Below, in pieces: positions 20,632-32,451 of a DNA stretch of 64,000 bases. The stretch comes from Rhizobium sp. C1 (GTDB lineage Bacteria; Pseudomonadota; Alphaproteobacteria; Rhizobiales; Rhizobiaceae): the NCBI RefSeq assembly GCF_021026335.1, contig NZ_JAJNCY010000004.1, forward strand, positions 310,001 to 374,000, given 5' to 3'. Position numbers and translations under genes: made by a program. Numbering within the stretch: the first letter of the stretch is position 1; each line of letters begins with the position of its first letter. Below the pieces are notes generated by a model. It was not told where the DNA came from, made no database searches, and was given only the letters and a program-made list of their open reading frames with translations.

Positions 20632-20790
20632 GAATAACCACACGAATAAAAGGGGAGAACCGGACGGGACAATAAGCGGCTGCCAGACCAGTCTGTCTGA
20701 CACTGTGAGTCCGTCACCTCGGAAGAGATGCAACGAAAATAGCGCTTCGCAGACCCACTCGCAAGGGGGCGTCACCAATTTGGCGTCAAA

Positions 20791-21330
20791 TCAGCCGAAA
20801 GGCTTCACGATGACCAGGATAACAATGACGATCATCAACACTGTCGGCGCTTCGTTGAACAAACGCCAGCTGCGGGAAGTACCGATACGCTGATCGGAAC
20901 CGAATCGGTTCACCGCATGCGCCATGTAGACATGCGTGCCCGTGAGCCCCATGACAGCCAGAAGCTTGAGATGCAGCCACAGACCCTGAAAGTGAAAGAT
21001 TTCGATCGCCATCCACAGGCCGAAAATCCAGGATAGCACCATCGCCGGGGTCATGATGATCGTCAGAAGACGCCGCTCCATGACCTTGAACGTCTCCGAA
21101 GCCTCCGAACCGACCGTCTGGTCAAGATGGTAAATGAAGAGCCGCGGCATGTACAAAAGCCCGGCCATCCAGGAGATCACGGCAATGACATGCAAGGCCT
21201 TCACCCAGAGATAACGGTTCTGCGCATCTGCCATGAAAAGACCGAAACCCGCCGCCACAAAGACGATCAGCGCGATGCTCGCGCGCAGCGCCGCCCTGCT
21301 TCCCGACCTCGGCCTCCCGGTCGTGTTCAA
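20791..21330 (-). CDS. hemJ: Protoporphyrinogen IX oxidase HemJ
   Basis: Integral membrane protein of 179 residues in the HemJ (UPF0093) family, which performs the penultimate step of heme synthesis in bacteria lacking HemG/HemY. Four to five hydrophobic segments are visible. The conserved [21 protein letters not shown] segment contains the family histidine. Its start overlaps the hemE stop (ATGA), so the two heme genes are translationally coupled. Confidence 0.9.
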   Translation of the reverse strand: MNTTGRPRSGSRAALRASIALIVFVAAGFGLFMADAQNRYLWVKALHVIAVISWMAGLLYMPRLFIYHLDQTVGSEASETFKVMERRLLTIIMTPAMVLSWIFGLWMAIEIFHFQGLWLHLKLLAVMGLTGTHVYMAHAVNRFGSDQRIGTSRSWRLFNEAPTVLMIVIVILVIVKPFG

Positions 21331-22364
21331 ATCGGGCCTCCTCGCACACGGCTGACAAGCCGTGTCACATTCGCCGGGTCGGCCTGCGGTGTAATCCCAT
21401 GGCCCAGATTGAAGATCAGGGGACCTGAACCGAGTTCCTGCAGGATTGCGTCGATCCCTTCGTCCAGCGCGCGGCCGCCGGCCACGACACGCATGGGATC
21501 GAGATTTCCCTGAACTGCCCCGTCCTTTTGCAATTCCTTCGCAAACGAGAGCGGGACGGACCAGTCAAGCCCGATCGCATCAGCCTGCGTCGCCTGCCGA
21601 TAGGTCTTCAGCAGATAGCCTGCTCCCTTCGCAAAAGCGATGATCTTTGCGCCGGGTCGCGCGGCGCGGACCTTGTCGATGATCCGCCGCACCGGCTTGA
21701 CAGCGTAACGCTCGAACTCAACCTCACCCAGAACGCCCGCCCAGGAATCGAAAATCTGAACAGCATCCGCGCCGCTGTCGATCTGCCGGATCAGATACGC
21801 GGCGGACAGATCAGCAATATGATCCAGAAGCTTCGCAAACGCGTCAGGATGCTGATAGGCAAACAGCCGGGCAGGGGCCTGATCCGGCGTACCATGTCCA
21901 GCGATCAGATAGGTCGCAATCGTCCAGGGCGCGCCGCAGAAGCCCAGCAGTGTCGTTTCCGCGGGAAGCTCCTGTCTCAAACGCCGAACGGTCTCGTAGA
22001 CAGGCTCCAGCTTGTTTCCAAGCTCGGTCTTCGTCAGAGCATCAATCTCATCGACTGAGAGAGGATCGAGCTGTGGTCCGCTGCCCTCTTCAAAACGAAC
22101 ATTGCGTCCAATTGCATCGGGAATCACGAGAATGTCGGAAAAAAGGATCGCCGCATCAAAGCCATAGCGCCGTATCGGCTGCAGCGTAACCTCCACCGCA
22201 TATTCAGGCGTATAACACAGATCAAGGAAACTACCGGCCTTGGCGCGCGTCTGCCTGTATTCGGGCAGATAGCGTCCTGCCTGACGCATGAGCCAGACTG
22301 GCGGTGGAGTGACGGTCTTTCCCTCCAGGACGTCCATCACTTTCCGGCATGTGCCTGTGGTCAC
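21327..22364 (-). CDS. hemE: Uroporphyrinogen decarboxylase
   Basis: Cytoplasmic heme-pathway enzyme converting uroporphyrinogen III to coproporphyrinogen III; 345 residues. The signature [16 protein letters not shown] is near the N-terminus and [14 protein letters not shown] in the centre. It is the first gene on the left side of the chromosomal origin, the position it occupies in Caulobacter and rhizobia, and it is transcribed away from oriC with hemJ. Confidence 0.97.
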   Translation of the reverse strand: MTTGTCRKVMDVLEGKTVTPPPVWLMRQAGRYLPEYRQTRAKAGSFLDLCYTPEYAVEVTLQPIRRYGFDAAILFSDILVIPDAIGRNVRFEEGSGPQLDPLSVDEIDALTKTELGNKLEPVYETVRRLRQELPAETTLLGFCGAPWTIATYLIAGHGTPDQAPARLFAYQHPDAFAKLLDHIADLSAAYLIRQIDSGADAVQIFDSWAGVLGEVEFERYAVKPVRRIIDKVRAARPGAKIIAFAKGAGYLLKTYRQATQADAIGLDWSVPLSFAKELQKDGAVQGNLDPMRVVAGGRALDEGIDAILQELGSGPLIFNLGHGITPQADPANVTRLVSRVRGGPI

Positions 22365-22581
22365 CGCTCATCTCCAATCTAAAAAATTCATTCTTAAAGA
22401 GCTTCTATTTCTTAGAGTCGGTGAGGATCAAGGATTAAAATTGACGCAACCTTCATCCACTGATCTGTCAGCGCCAACGGCATCGGTTGAAAATTTTGGC
22501 GCCGACAGCAGGAATTCTTCGGAAGATCCGATTCCGGAAATGAATTGAGATATTTAAGTGCCGCGACGCAGTGTACTTATC

Positions 22582-22747
22582 TGTTGATAAGTTCCGCATA
22601 AGTGAGGATAAGGTGGAACTTGTCCACAAACGCGAAATCGGCCGGAAAACTGGGATCTGGGAATCCCAAATGTGGATAAATCCGGAGTTTCCCACAGCCC
22701 CGTCGGCCGCACCGAAAACTCCTCAGTTCTCTCCCGCCTTATCAACA
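22582..22747. promoter_or_regulatory. dnaA box: DnaA-box cluster in oriC
   Basis: TTATCCACA is present perfectly on the minus strand at 22671-22679. One-mismatch versions are TTATCAACA (minus, 22582-22590; plus, 22739-22747), TTATCCTCA (minus, 22603-22611) and TTGTCCACA (plus, 22620-22628). Five boxes in 166 bp on both strands indicate an initiator binding region. Confidence 0.85.
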
Positions 22748-22841
22748 ACAGCCCGGGATTAACGGGGATAAGCCGGTATAGGACTTGCCACTCATAGAAT
22801 CGCCTACTGAGCGCTACAGATCCGACCCTATCTGCAAATTA

Positions 22842-22856
22842 CTAACGGATGATTAA
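22842..22856. promoter_or_regulatory. CtrA-like binding site in oriC
   Basis: CTAACGGATGATTAA fits the TTAA-N7-TTAA CtrA consensus with one mismatch. In Caulobacter CtrA represses initiation from sites of this kind in the hemE-proximal origin; a matching role here is inference. Confidence 0.5.
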
Positions 22857-22962
22857 CGATCTGGTTCCCTTGGACACTTCGATAGTCTTGAGTTGTCAAT
22901 TCACCGTGCCAATGCGAGAAAGCCCGCATTCAATTGGCCCATAAAGACCAAGGCTCATGATA

Positions 22963-23568
22963 ATGACAAAGGAAAAACGCCTGATTCTGGCCTCTGGCTC
23001 TCCGTTCCGAAAACAGTTGATGGAAGCGGCAGGTCTCAGGTTCGAAACTGAACCTGCCCGTATCAACGAACGCGAGATCGAAGCGCCTCTGGCGCAATCG
23101 GAGGCTCGGCCGGAAGAGATCGCGGCCGCTCTAGCCAGAGCCAAAGCCCGCGATGTGGCCAACCATCATCCGGGCGCCGTTGTCATCGGCTCCGATCAGG
23201 TCATGTCGATGGACGGGCGACTGTTTCACAAATGCACCTCCGTGGAGATGGCGCGCCAGCAACTTCGCTCGATGCGCGGACGGGCTCACCGGCTGTCGAG
23301 CGCGATCTCCATCGTCACAGACGGAGAGGAAATCTGGAAACATGTCTCTGTAGCCGACATGTCGTTTCGGGATTTCAGTGATGCGTTCCTCGATTTGTAT
23401 ATGGCTCAAGCAGGAGAGAAAGTCTTGCTGACGGTGGGTGCCTATAGTTATGAAGGACTGGGGCAGCAACTGTTCGAGAAGGTCGAGGGGGACTTCTTCA
23501 CCATCATAGGCCTGCCCATGCTGCCGCTGCTGGCAGCGCTCAGAGACCTTGCCATCATCCCCCGCTGA
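22963..23568 (+). CDS. maf: Maf-family nucleoside triphosphate pyrophosphatase
   Basis: House-cleaning enzyme that hydrolyses non-canonical or excess NTPs. It begins [18 protein letters not shown], with the Maf signature SGSPFRK, and contains the [14 protein letters not shown] motif with the conserved acidic residues; 201 residues. Two ATGs (22957 and 22963) are in frame; the AAGG at 22950-22953 is 9 bp from the second and only 3 bp from the first, so 22963 is preferred. It is the first gene to the right of oriC. Its TGA stop forms the first three bases of a parS-like site. Confidence 0.92.
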   Translation: MTKEKRLILASGSPFRKQLMEAAGLRFETEPARINEREIEAPLAQSEARPEEIAAALARAKARDVANHHPGAVVIGSDQVMSMDGRLFHKCTSVEMARQQLRSMRGRAHRLSSAISIVTDGEEIWKHVSVADMSFRDFSDAFLDLYMAQAGEKVLLTVGAYSYEGLGQQLFEKVEGDFFTIIGLPMLPLLAALRDLAIIPR

Positions 23569-23581
23569 TTCACGTGAAACA
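23566..23581. other. parS site at the maf/aroE junction
   Basis: TGATTCACGTGAAACA, 15 of 16 matches to the parS consensus. Its first three bases are the maf stop codon, and it ends 6 bp before the aroE start codon. Confidence 0.82.
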
Positions 23582-23587
23582 TTAACC

Positions 23588-24418
23588 ATGCACGCATTCG
23601 TCGCCGGCCATCCGATCAATCATTCCAAGTCTCCGCTTATTCATGGAACATGGCTGAAGCGCCATGGTCTCGAAGGGACCTATCGCGCCGTTGATGTGCC
23701 GCCCGAAAATTTCGAGGCGTTTATCGCGAGCCTCAAGGGGCTAACTGCCGATTATGTCGGCGGCAATGTCACAATTCCTCACAAGGAAAAGGCTTTTGCG
23801 CTTGCCGACGAGGCGGATGAGACGACGGATTATATTGGAGCGGCCAACACGCTCTGGCGCGAAGACGGCCGGCTCAAGGCGACGAATACCGATACTTATG
23901 GCTTCGCGGCCAATCTCGATGAAAAGAGCCCGGGCTGGCAATCTCTGGAAACGGCGGTGGTGTATGGTGCGGGAGGGGCCAGCCGGGCCGTGATCGTCGC
24001 CCTTCTCGAGCACGGGTTCCGCAGCGTCCATGTGCTGAACCGGACGCTTGAAAAGGCGCGGGTGCTTGCCGACAGGTTCGGTCCGCGTGTCGAAGCGCAT
24101 CAGCTTCAGGCCTTGCCGGATGTGCTTCACGGTGCCGGCCTCTTCGTCAATACGACCTCTCTCGGTCTTGAAGACAAGACGGTCCCGCAGATCGATTTCA
24201 CGCGAATGCGACCCGGTGCTCTGGTGACGGATATCGTGTATGTCCCGTTGAAGACAGCCTTCCTTCAGCAGGCCGGGGTGCAGGGCGTTGCGACCGCCGA
24301 CGGGCTCGGCATGCTCCTGCATCAGGCGGTTCCCGGTTTTGAAAAATGGTTCGGCGTCCGCCCGGTTGTCGACCTGGAGCTGCGTCAGATCGTCGAGACC
24401 GCGATGGGAATGCGTTGA
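23588..24418 (+). CDS. aroE: Shikimate dehydrogenase (NADP)
   Basis: Reduces 3-dehydroshikimate to shikimate in aromatic amino acid synthesis. The 276-residue protein begins [16 protein letters not shown], with the shikimate-binding SKSPLIHG motif. [10 protein letters not shown] supplies the catalytic lysine, and [11 protein letters not shown] is the NADP-binding glycine loop followed by an Asn-Arg-Thr pattern favouring NADP. The ATG at 23588 is the conserved start. Its stop overlaps the coaE start (TGATG). Confidence 0.95.
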   Translation: MHAFVAGHPINHSKSPLIHGTWLKRHGLEGTYRAVDVPPENFEAFIASLKGLTADYVGGNVTIPHKEKAFALADEADETTDYIGAANTLWREDGRLKATNTDTYGFAANLDEKSPGWQSLETAVVYGAGGASRAVIVALLEHGFRSVHVLNRTLEKARVLADRFGPRVEAHQLQALPDVLHGAGLFVNTTSLGLEDKTVPQIDFTRMRPGALVTDIVYVPLKTAFLQQAGVQGVATADGLGMLLHQAVPGFEKWFGVRPVVDLELRQIVETAMGMR

Positions 24419-25011
24419 TGTTCGTCATTGGCCTCACGGGTTCGATCGGTATGGGCAAGTCGACGACGGCCGAGATGTTCCGCGCCGAAGGCATTCCGGT
24501 CAATGACGCCGATGCGGTAGTTCACGAGCTTTATTCCGCCGAGGCGGTCGCGCCTATCGAGGCTGCCTTTCCCGGTACGACGGATGGTGGCAAGGTCGCC
24601 CGCGCCAAACTTGCCGCTCATCTCGCGGCCAACCCCGATGACTTCAAACGCCTGGAAGCGATCGTCCACCCGCTGGTGCGCGAAAAGGAATTGCAGTTCC
24701 GCCGCAAGGCCGAAGAAGAGGGCCACGATATCGCCGTCCTCGACATACCGCTGCTCTTCGAGACAGGCGGAGAAAAGCGGGTCGATGCGATCGTGGTGGT
24801 CACTTGCGCATCGGAGATCCAGCGCGCCCGAGTTCTCGCACGTCCGGGCATGACGGTGGATAAGTTCGAAATGATCCTCTCTCGACAGACACCGGATAGC
24901 GAAAAACGCCGCCGGGCGAACTATATTGTCGACACCGGCGAGGGGCTGGAGACGGCACGTGCGGCAGTGCGCGACATTCTCGCCGATATCCGGGCGCGAC
25001 GCCTCAGATAA
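24418..25011 (+). CDS. coaE: Dephospho-CoA kinase
   Basis: Last step of coenzyme A synthesis. The 197-residue P-loop kinase starts [16 protein letters not shown] and contains the dephospho-CoA-binding [10 protein letters not shown] region and [13 protein letters not shown] lid-side motif. The ATG at 24418 overlaps the aroE TGA by one base, indicating coupled translation. dnaQ follows 17 bp later. The conserved maf-aroE-coaE-dnaQ order leads away from the origin. Confidence 0.95.
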   Translation: MFVIGLTGSIGMGKSTTAEMFRAEGIPVNDADAVVHELYSAEAVAPIEAAFPGTTDGGKVARAKLAAHLAANPDDFKRLEAIVHPLVREKELQFRRKAEEEGHDIAVLDIPLLFETGGEKRVDAIVVVTCASEIQRARVLARPGMTVDKFEMILSRQTPDSEKRRRANYIVDTGEGLETARAAVRDILADIRARRLR

Positions 25012-25028
25012 TCAGGACAGGAACAGGG

Positions 25029-25721
25029 ATGCGGGAAATCATATTCGATACGGAAACCACCGGCCTGGATTCGCGCGAAGACCGGATCATCGAAATCGGT
25101 GGCATCGAGCTTGACAATCATTTCCCGACGGGGCGGACCCTGCATCTCTATATCAATCCGGCCAACCGCAAGGTTCATCCGGACGCGTTGGCGGTGCATG
25201 GGATCACGGACGAGTTCTTGGCCGACAAGCCGGTCTTTGCCGATGTGGCCGAACAGATCCTGAGCTTCTTCGAAGGCGCGAAGTGGATCGCGCACAACGC
25301 GACCTTCGATATGGGTTTCGTCAATGCGGAGCTCGGCCGTCTTGGCCTTCCGCCGATTGCGCCCTCGGAAGTCATCGACACGCTGTCGCTCGCCCGCCGC
25401 AAGCACCCGATGGGCCCCAACTCGCTCGATGCGCTCTGCAAACGCTATGGCATCGACAACTCGCATCGCGCCAAGCACGGCGCGCTTCTCGACTCCGAGC
25501 TTCTGGCGGAAGTTTATATCGAAATGATCGGCGGCCGTCAGGCAGCGCTCGGTCTGGCGGGTCCGGGACAGGTGTCGATTGAGGAAAGCGAAGCGGCCGC
25601 CCTCGCTATTGCTGGCCGCCAGAAGATTCTGGCCGACCGGGTGACGGAGGCCGAGCGTCAGGCGCATGATGCATTGGTTGCCAAGATGGGCGGCAAGGCG
25701 CTCTGGGCGCGCTACCAGTAG
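25029..25721 (+). CDS. dnaQ: DNA polymerase III epsilon subunit (proofreading exonuclease)
   Basis: A 230-residue DEDDh 3'-5' exonuclease. Exo I FDTETTG is at the N-terminus, Exo II HNATFDMGF in the middle, and Exo III HGALLDSELL contains the catalytic histidine and aspartate. The C-terminal tail contacts the polymerase alpha subunit. It ends a maf-aroE-coaE-dnaQ run and is followed by a bidirectional terminator shared with secB. Confidence 0.95.
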   Translation: MREIIFDTETTGLDSREDRIIEIGGIELDNHFPTGRTLHLYINPANRKVHPDALAVHGITDEFLADKPVFADVAEQILSFFEGAKWIAHNATFDMGFVNAELGRLGLPPIAPSEVIDTLSLARRKHPMGPNSLDALCKRYGIDNSHRAKHGALLDSELLAEVYIEMIGGRQAALGLAGPGQVSIEESEAAALAIAGRQKILADRVTEAERQAHDALVAKMGGKALWARYQ

Positions 25722-25779
25722 CCGACGAAGACAGCGCCAGCTCTCTGCGGGCGCTTGCTTCGGGATCAACGCCGCAAAA

Positions 25780-25816
25780 GAAAAAGCCCGGGACATCATC
25801 AGCCCGGGCTTCTTTG
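25780..25816. terminator. Bidirectional terminator between dnaQ and secB
   Basis: AAGCCCGGG (25784-25792) pairs with CCCGGGCTT (25803-25811). A-rich sequence precedes and T-rich sequence follows, so it can work for both converging genes. Confidence 0.85.
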
Positions 25817-25840
25817 TTTTCAGTTCGCAGGTAGATGCGA

Positions 25841-26326
25841 TCAGTTGGTGTTGGCGCTGACCTTGGCGCGGGCCTGTTCTTCGGCCATGCGCTGCGAGAA
25901 CATCTGTGCGAAGTCGATCGGGTCGACGAGAAGCGGCGGGAAACCGCCGTTGCGCGTCACGTCGGCAATGATCTGACGGGCGAACGGGAACAGCAGGCGC
26001 GGGCACTCGATGAAGAGGATCGGCAGCATGTGTTCCTGCGGGAACCCGGAGATGCGGAAGACGCCGCCATAGGCAAGCTCGGCATGGAAGAGTGACTTGT
26101 CGCCAGCCTTGGCTTCTGCCGTCAGTGTCAGCAGAACGTCGAAGTCGTCGCCGCCGAGCGGGTTGGCATTGACGTTGACATTGATGTTGATTTCCGGAGC
26201 CTTGTCGCGAGCCTGCAGGGACTGCGGCGCACCCGGATTTTCGAAGGAGAGGTCCTTCGTATACTGGGCGAGAATGTTCAGCGAAGGAGCCTGTCCGGCG
26301 CCGTTCTGGTTTGCATCGTTAGACAT
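25841..26326 (-). CDS. secB: Protein-export chaperone SecB
   Basis: Tetrameric cytoplasmic chaperone that keeps preproteins unfolded and delivers them to SecA. The 161-residue protein contains [16 protein letters not shown], the conserved [13 protein letters not shown] strand and the [20 protein letters not shown] block that defines the family. It is transcribed leftward from a region shared with fxsA. Confidence 0.96.
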   Translation of the reverse strand: MSNDANQNGAGQAPSLNILAQYTKDLSFENPGAPQSLQARDKAPEININVNVNANPLGGDDFDVLLTLTAEAKAGDKSLFHAELAYGGVFRISGFPQEHMLPILFIECPRLLFPFARQIIADVTRNGGFPPLLVDPIDFAQMFSQRMAEEQARAKVSANTN

Positions 26327-26420
26327 GTCAGCTCCTCAAGGGATAATCGTTCGTGCGGCGATCTAACATTTCCAAGGGGGGCTTACAACCCTGCGGCCGA
26401 AGCAGGCTCTTCGACAGCGG

Positions 26421-26930
26421 TCAGTCGATCCGCCGGTTCCAGGGCGAATTGGGGTTCTGCTCGCGACGATATTCGTCCTCGTCCAGATCGATGACGTCGC
26501 CGGCCTCATCGTTTCTGTCACCGCCTTCAAAGGGCGACCCGGGCTCGTTGCCCGTCCTGCGGAACATGCCGGTGACGACGATCCGGTCCTTGATCAGCAG
26601 CCAGGCGGCATCCCGGACAGCAGGAATGAAAAGAAGAAGGCCAAGAAGATCAGTAACGAAACCGGGGGTCAGCAGGAAGAGACCGGCCAGCACGATCATC
26701 GTTCCATGGATCAGTTCACGCGCTGGCAAGCGTCCGGCATCCATTTCGCGTGAAAGCTTGCGGAGCACACCGATCCCCTGGATTCGCAGAAGCACCCCGC
26801 CGAGCGCCGATGAGAGAAAAATGAGACCGATGACCGGCAGCACGCCGATATAGCGCCCGACAATGATGAAGACCGCAATTTCAAGCAGCGGCAGAACGAC
26901 CAAGGCCAGGGGAAGGATCGAAAATCGCAT
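26421..26930 (-). CDS. fxsA: FxsA-family membrane protein
   Basis: A 169-residue inner membrane protein with three to four hydrophobic segments: LPLALVVLPLLEIAVFIIVG, VLPVIGLIFLSSALGGVLL and the paired segment around LAGLFLLTPGFVTDLLGLLL. The TPGFVTD motif is the FxsA signature. The E. coli protein relieves F-exclusion of phage T7 when overproduced; its normal role is not known. The cytoplasmic tail is acidic. The ATG at 26930 (MRFSILPLAL) matches the family; an upstream in-frame start at 27014 is not supported. Confidence 0.87.
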   Translation of the reverse strand: MRFSILPLALVVLPLLEIAVFIIVGRYIGVLPVIGLIFLSSALGGVLLRIQGIGVLRKLSREMDAGRLPARELIHGTMIVLAGLFLLTPGFVTDLLGLLLFIPAVRDAAWLLIKDRIVVTGMFRRTGNEPGSPFEGGDRNDEAGDVIDLDEDEYRREQNPNSPWNRRID

Positions 26931-27044
26931 GTGGGGCGCCTTTATTGCCGCTGGAACTGTCGAAGCGACATCTAGCGTTTGAATAGCTGTGGTTTGAAGA
27001 CTATATGATCTCAAGAGATAAATGAGAAACTGGTTTATAGGCCA

Positions 27045-27743
27045 ATGGGTTCAAACGATATCGTCACGATTTTTTTCCTCGTCGCGGCAGTTGTCATCTT
27101 CATTCAGCTGCGCAACGTGCTCGGGAGAAGAACCGGCAACGAGAAGCCGCCGCACGATCCCTACACGCGTCGGGAAGCTGCCGAAGCGCGTTCGGTCGCA
27201 GATAGGCCTGCGCCCGTTGCAGCGGGGCGCGATCCGGGCGAACCGGTAAACCCTTATGCGTCGGCAGATGCCTTTACCGCTGCTGGCAGCGATCTGAACA
27301 CCGGCATTCGTTCCGTCATCGACGCCGATCCGAGCTTCAACCCGACAGAGTTCATGAAGGGTGCGCGCGCCGCCTATGAAATGATCGTCATGGCCTTTGC
27401 CGAAGGCGACCGCAATTCGCTCAAGAATCTTCTCTCCCGCGAAGTCTATGAAGGCTTTGAAGCGGCCATCAAGGATCGCGAGACGAAGGGCGAGCGGATG
27501 AACTCGACCTTTGTTGGCATCAGCAAGGCCGATATGTTGAACGCTGCCATGAAGGGCACGGAAGCCTTCGTGACGGTGCGGATCGTCAGCCAGCTGATCT
27601 CTGCCACCTATGACAAGCAGGGCGCGCTGATTGACGGTCATCCCGAAGAGGTGGCTGAGGTCAAGGACATCTGGACCTTTGCCCGCGACACCCGCTCGCG
27701 CGACCCCAATTGGAAACTCGTCGGCACCGAATCGGAGCAGTGA
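27045..27743 (+). CDS. timA: Tim44-like/TimA family adaptor protein
   Basis: A 232-residue protein with one N-terminal transmembrane anchor (about residues 5-22), a charged linker and a C-terminal Tim44-like domain (about residues 90-232). The domain includes FNPTEFMKGARAAYEMIV and the final VKDIWTFARDTRSRDPNW strand typical of Tim44/MRPL45. Alphaproteobacterial TimA is the bacterial relative of the mitochondrial import motor subunit; its role here is not established. The stop overlaps the mltA start (TGATGA), and an mltA-smr-xre series follows. Confidence 0.88.
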   Translation: MGSNDIVTIFFLVAAVVIFIQLRNVLGRRTGNEKPPHDPYTRREAAEARSVADRPAPVAAGRDPGEPVNPYASADAFTAAGSDLNTGIRSVIDADPSFNPTEFMKGARAAYEMIVMAFAEGDRNSLKNLLSREVYEGFEAAIKDRETKGERMNSTFVGISKADMLNAAMKGTEAFVTVRIVSQLISATYDKQGALIDGHPEEVAEVKDIWTFARDTRSRDPNWKLVGTESEQ

Positions 27744-28852
27744 TGACATCCGGGTTCTCGCTCGAAAGACGCGGCTTCAACGATCTGGCCGGTTGGGGCG
27801 AGGACGACCCTCGGGAACTGATTGCAGCGCTCCGGCGATGCCGGGCGCATATTCTGGAAAAGAAACCCTATCGGACCGGTGCGCTGGGAATTACGGCGCA
27901 AGAACTTCTGCCGGCAATGGATGCGGCAGAAGCGCTGTGCAGCGTCGGCTCAGCCGGCGAGGCCCGTTCCTTTTTCGAAGCGCATTTCGTGCCGTTTTTC
28001 ATTCGACGCGATGATGGCGGCAACGGCTTTGTGACGGCGTTTTACGAGCCGGATGTCGAAGTTTCCGATAAGCCGGATGCGGTCTGGCGCTATCCCTTCT
28101 ACCGTCGGCCCGATGATCTGATCGATCTGGATGACACAAACCGTCCCGCGGCGATGGAGCGATCCTACATGTTCGGGCATCTGCGCGACGGCAAGATTTC
28201 CGAATATGCGGACCGCAAGGCCATCGATCTCGGATATCTGGATGGCCGCGGGCTGGAGATCGCCTGGGCGAAGTCCAAGGCGGATGTCTTCTTCACCCAT
28301 GTTCAGGGCGCTGGACGGCTCACCTTCCGCGATGGCTCGGTCAAACGAATCACCTATTCCGCCAAAGCCGGACATCCCTTCACCGGCATCGGCCGTCATC
28401 TGGTCGAGACCGGCGAAATCGATCCCGCCAGGATTTCCATGGGGGCAATCCGCGACTGGCTCGCGTGCAACCCCGATCGGGCTGACGAGACCTATTGGCG
28501 CAATCGTTCCTATATTTTCTTCCGCGAGGAAGAGATGGGCGATCCGGCGCTTGGTCCCGTTGCCGCTGCCAAGGTGCAGATGACGCCCGGACGATCTCTG
28601 GCAGTCGATCGCAGCATCCACACCTTCGGCTGTCCCTTCTACATCGAGAGCGAAAGCCTGACCCGGCTCGATGACGGCAAACCCTTCCGTCGGCTGATGC
28701 TGGCGCTCGATACCGGCACCGCGATTATCGGTCCGGCGCGCGGCGATATCTTCACCGGCTCCGGCCCGGAAGCTGGCGATCTTGCCGGCTCTGTCCGCAA
28801 CGATGCGAACTTCTTCATTCTGGTCCCCAAGGCCGCTGCGGAGCGCTACTGA
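27743..28852 (+). CDS. mltA: Membrane-bound lytic murein transglycosylase A (MltA)
   Basis: Peptidoglycan lytic transglycosylase forming 1,6-anhydromuramoyl products; 369 residues from the ATG at 27743. The MltA domain includes FFEAHFVPFF, TAFYEPDVEVS and VFFTHVQGAGRL. The C-terminal 3D (DDD) domain with LALDTGTAIIGPARGDIF has the catalytic aspartate environment. No obvious lipobox or signal sequence precedes the domain, so how it reaches the periplasm is unclear from sequence. It overlaps timA by one base. Confidence 0.9.
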   Translation: MTSGFSLERRGFNDLAGWGEDDPRELIAALRRCRAHILEKKPYRTGALGITAQELLPAMDAAEALCSVGSAGEARSFFEAHFVPFFIRRDDGGNGFVTAFYEPDVEVSDKPDAVWRYPFYRRPDDLIDLDDTNRPAAMERSYMFGHLRDGKISEYADRKAIDLGYLDGRGLEIAWAKSKADVFFTHVQGAGRLTFRDGSVKRITYSAKAGHPFTGIGRHLVETGEIDPARISMGAIRDWLACNPDRADETYWRNRSYIFFREEEMGDPALGPVAAAKVQMTPGRSLAVDRSIHTFGCPFYIESESLTRLDDGKPFRRLMLALDTGTAIIGPARGDIFTGSGPEAGDLAGSVRNDANFFILVPKAAAERY

Positions 28853-28853
28853 G

Positions 28854-29408
28854 ATGGCGACGAAGAAGACCATGTCGTCGGAAGACCGCATCCTCTGGGG
28901 CAAGGTCGCGCGCTCGGTTCGGGCTCTGCCGGGCCGCATGGACTTCCTTGAAGAGTTCGAGCCGGAGATACTGGAAGAGTCAATCCCCTCCGGCGGTGTC
29001 CCGATCTTCACCTCCGCCGACGCGACTTCTAACGCAACGCCAGCGAACAAGAAGCCGGATCACCGCCTTCACCCGATCGAACGCCCGGTGCAGAAGAAGA
29101 TCGCCAAGGGGCGTTTACAGCTTGAAGCTCGCATAGACCTCCACGGTCTGGTGCAGAGCGAGGCGCATGCGATGCTGCTCGGCTTTCTCGTGCACGCGCA
29201 TGAGCGCGGCTTGCGACACGTTCTGGTGATTACCGGCAAGGGTTCGTCCATGGGCAGTGAAGGCGCGTTGAAGCGTGCCGTCCCGCTCTGGTTCTCGAAG
29301 CCCGAGTTCCGGTTCCTGATTTCGGGCTACGAAACGGCAAGCCGCGGCCACGGTGGCGAAGGCGCACTCTACGTAAGGCTCGCGCGCAAGCCGGGTGACA
29401 AGTCATGA
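28854..29408 (+). CDS. Smr/MutS2-domain protein
   Basis: A 184-residue protein with a C-terminal Smr domain. The IDLHGLVQSEAHAML motif (the DLHG signature), VLVITGKGSSMGSEG with the TGKG motif, and the terminal HGGEGALYVRL are all present. The N-terminal 90 residues are low-complexity and basic. Stand-alone Smr proteins are nucleases acting on branched DNA or on mRNA; which applies here cannot be told. The start is two bases after the mltA stop and the end overlaps the following xre gene. Confidence 0.88.
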   Translation: MATKKTMSSEDRILWGKVARSVRALPGRMDFLEEFEPEILEESIPSGGVPIFTSADATSNATPANKKPDHRLHPIERPVQKKIAKGRLQLEARIDLHGLVQSEAHAMLLGFLVHAHERGLRHVLVITGKGSSMGSEGALKRAVPLWFSKPEFRFLISGYETASRGHGGEGALYVRLARKPGDKS

Positions 29409-29773
29409 CGCCGTTCGGGGAGGCGATGCGTGAATTGCGCCGCAAGAAGGGCGTGACGCAGAAGGAGATGGCGACCGCGCTAGGCGTCTCGCAGGCTTAT
29501 CTCTCGGCGCTGGAACACGGCAATCGCAGCGCCCCGAGCTTCGATTTCATCCAGCGCGTGGCCGGCTATTTCAACATCATCTGGGATGACCTCGAAGACC
29601 TGATGCGGATCGCCGGCCTCTCGCATCCGCGTGTCGTGATCGACACCGCGGGCCTCGATGCGGCCTATACGGCGCTCGCCAACCGGCTGGCCCGCGAGAT
29701 CAGAAACCTCGATCCTGAAACCCTGGCCGCTATCGACGCAGTGCTAAACGAAGCAGCGTCGCTGAAGCCTTGA
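29405..29773 (+). CDS. XRE-family transcriptional regulator
   Basis: A 122-residue protein with an N-terminal Cro/CI helix-turn-helix (about residues 5-60), recognised by KKGVTQKEMATALGVSQAYLSALE. A C-terminal helical region probably mediates dimerisation. It overlaps the Smr gene by 4 bp (ATGA) and is the last gene of the timA-mltA-smr-xre series. Its targets are not known; it is conserved at this locus in rhizobia as far as I recall. Confidence 0.85.
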   Translation: MTPFGEAMRELRRKKGVTQKEMATALGVSQAYLSALEHGNRSAPSFDFIQRVAGYFNIIWDDLEDLMRIAGLSHPRVVIDTAGLDAAYTALANRLAREIRNLDPETLAAIDAVLNEAASLKP

Positions 29774-29820
29774 AAAAGCCCCGAAAACAGCCGCTTTCCG
29801 GGGAAAAACGCCGACTCGCG

Positions 29821-29849
29821 TTTGGCTTCACTGCCAAAGTGCCTATAGT
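29821..29849 (+). promoter_or_regulatory. Candidate gyrB promoter with dyad
   Basis: TTTGGC-N6-GCCAAA (29821-29838) is an inverted repeat. TTGGCT (29822-29827) and TATAGT (29844-29849), 16 bp apart, form a plausible -35/-10 pair about 130 bp upstream of gyrB. Confidence 0.45.
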
Positions 29850-29980
29850 CGAAATGATAAATTCGTGGTGATTCGGGCAAGGCGCGGCATATCAGGCGCC
29901 CTGCCCAGAAACCGGCGGAATGGGTGCCTATTCAAGGCTGGCCTGCCGCATCGGTCGCCGGTTCATCTGGGAAAGTTTAA

Positions 29981-32419
<2,439 letters not shown>

Positions 32420-32451
32420 TCGGAAAGAATCCGGCTCAGAATCCGGCAAAC

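Larger units (their letters stand above)
22365..22962. other. Chromosomal replication origin (oriC)
   Basis: About 600 bp with no supportable gene between hemE (leftward) and maf (rightward), the standard alphaproteobacterial origin location. An AT-rich stretch lies at 22378-22445. DnaA-box-like 9-mers cluster at 22582-22590, 22603-22611, 22620-22628, 22671-22679 and 22739-22747. A CtrA-like CTAA-N7-TTAA is at 22842-22856. GANTC sites, targets of the CcrM methylase, occur at 22415, 22530, 22661 and 22797. Function as origin is inferred from position and motifs. Confidence 0.88.

Noticed and set aside
22571-22762. Short open frames inside the origin region
   Set aside because: They run through the DnaA boxes, have no recognisable product and lie where relatives have no gene.
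29774-29812. CCCCGAAA/TTTCCGGGG hairpin after the XRE gene as a terminator
   Set aside because: Stem contains a bulge, the loop is long and no T-run follows on the plus strand; too weak to annotate.
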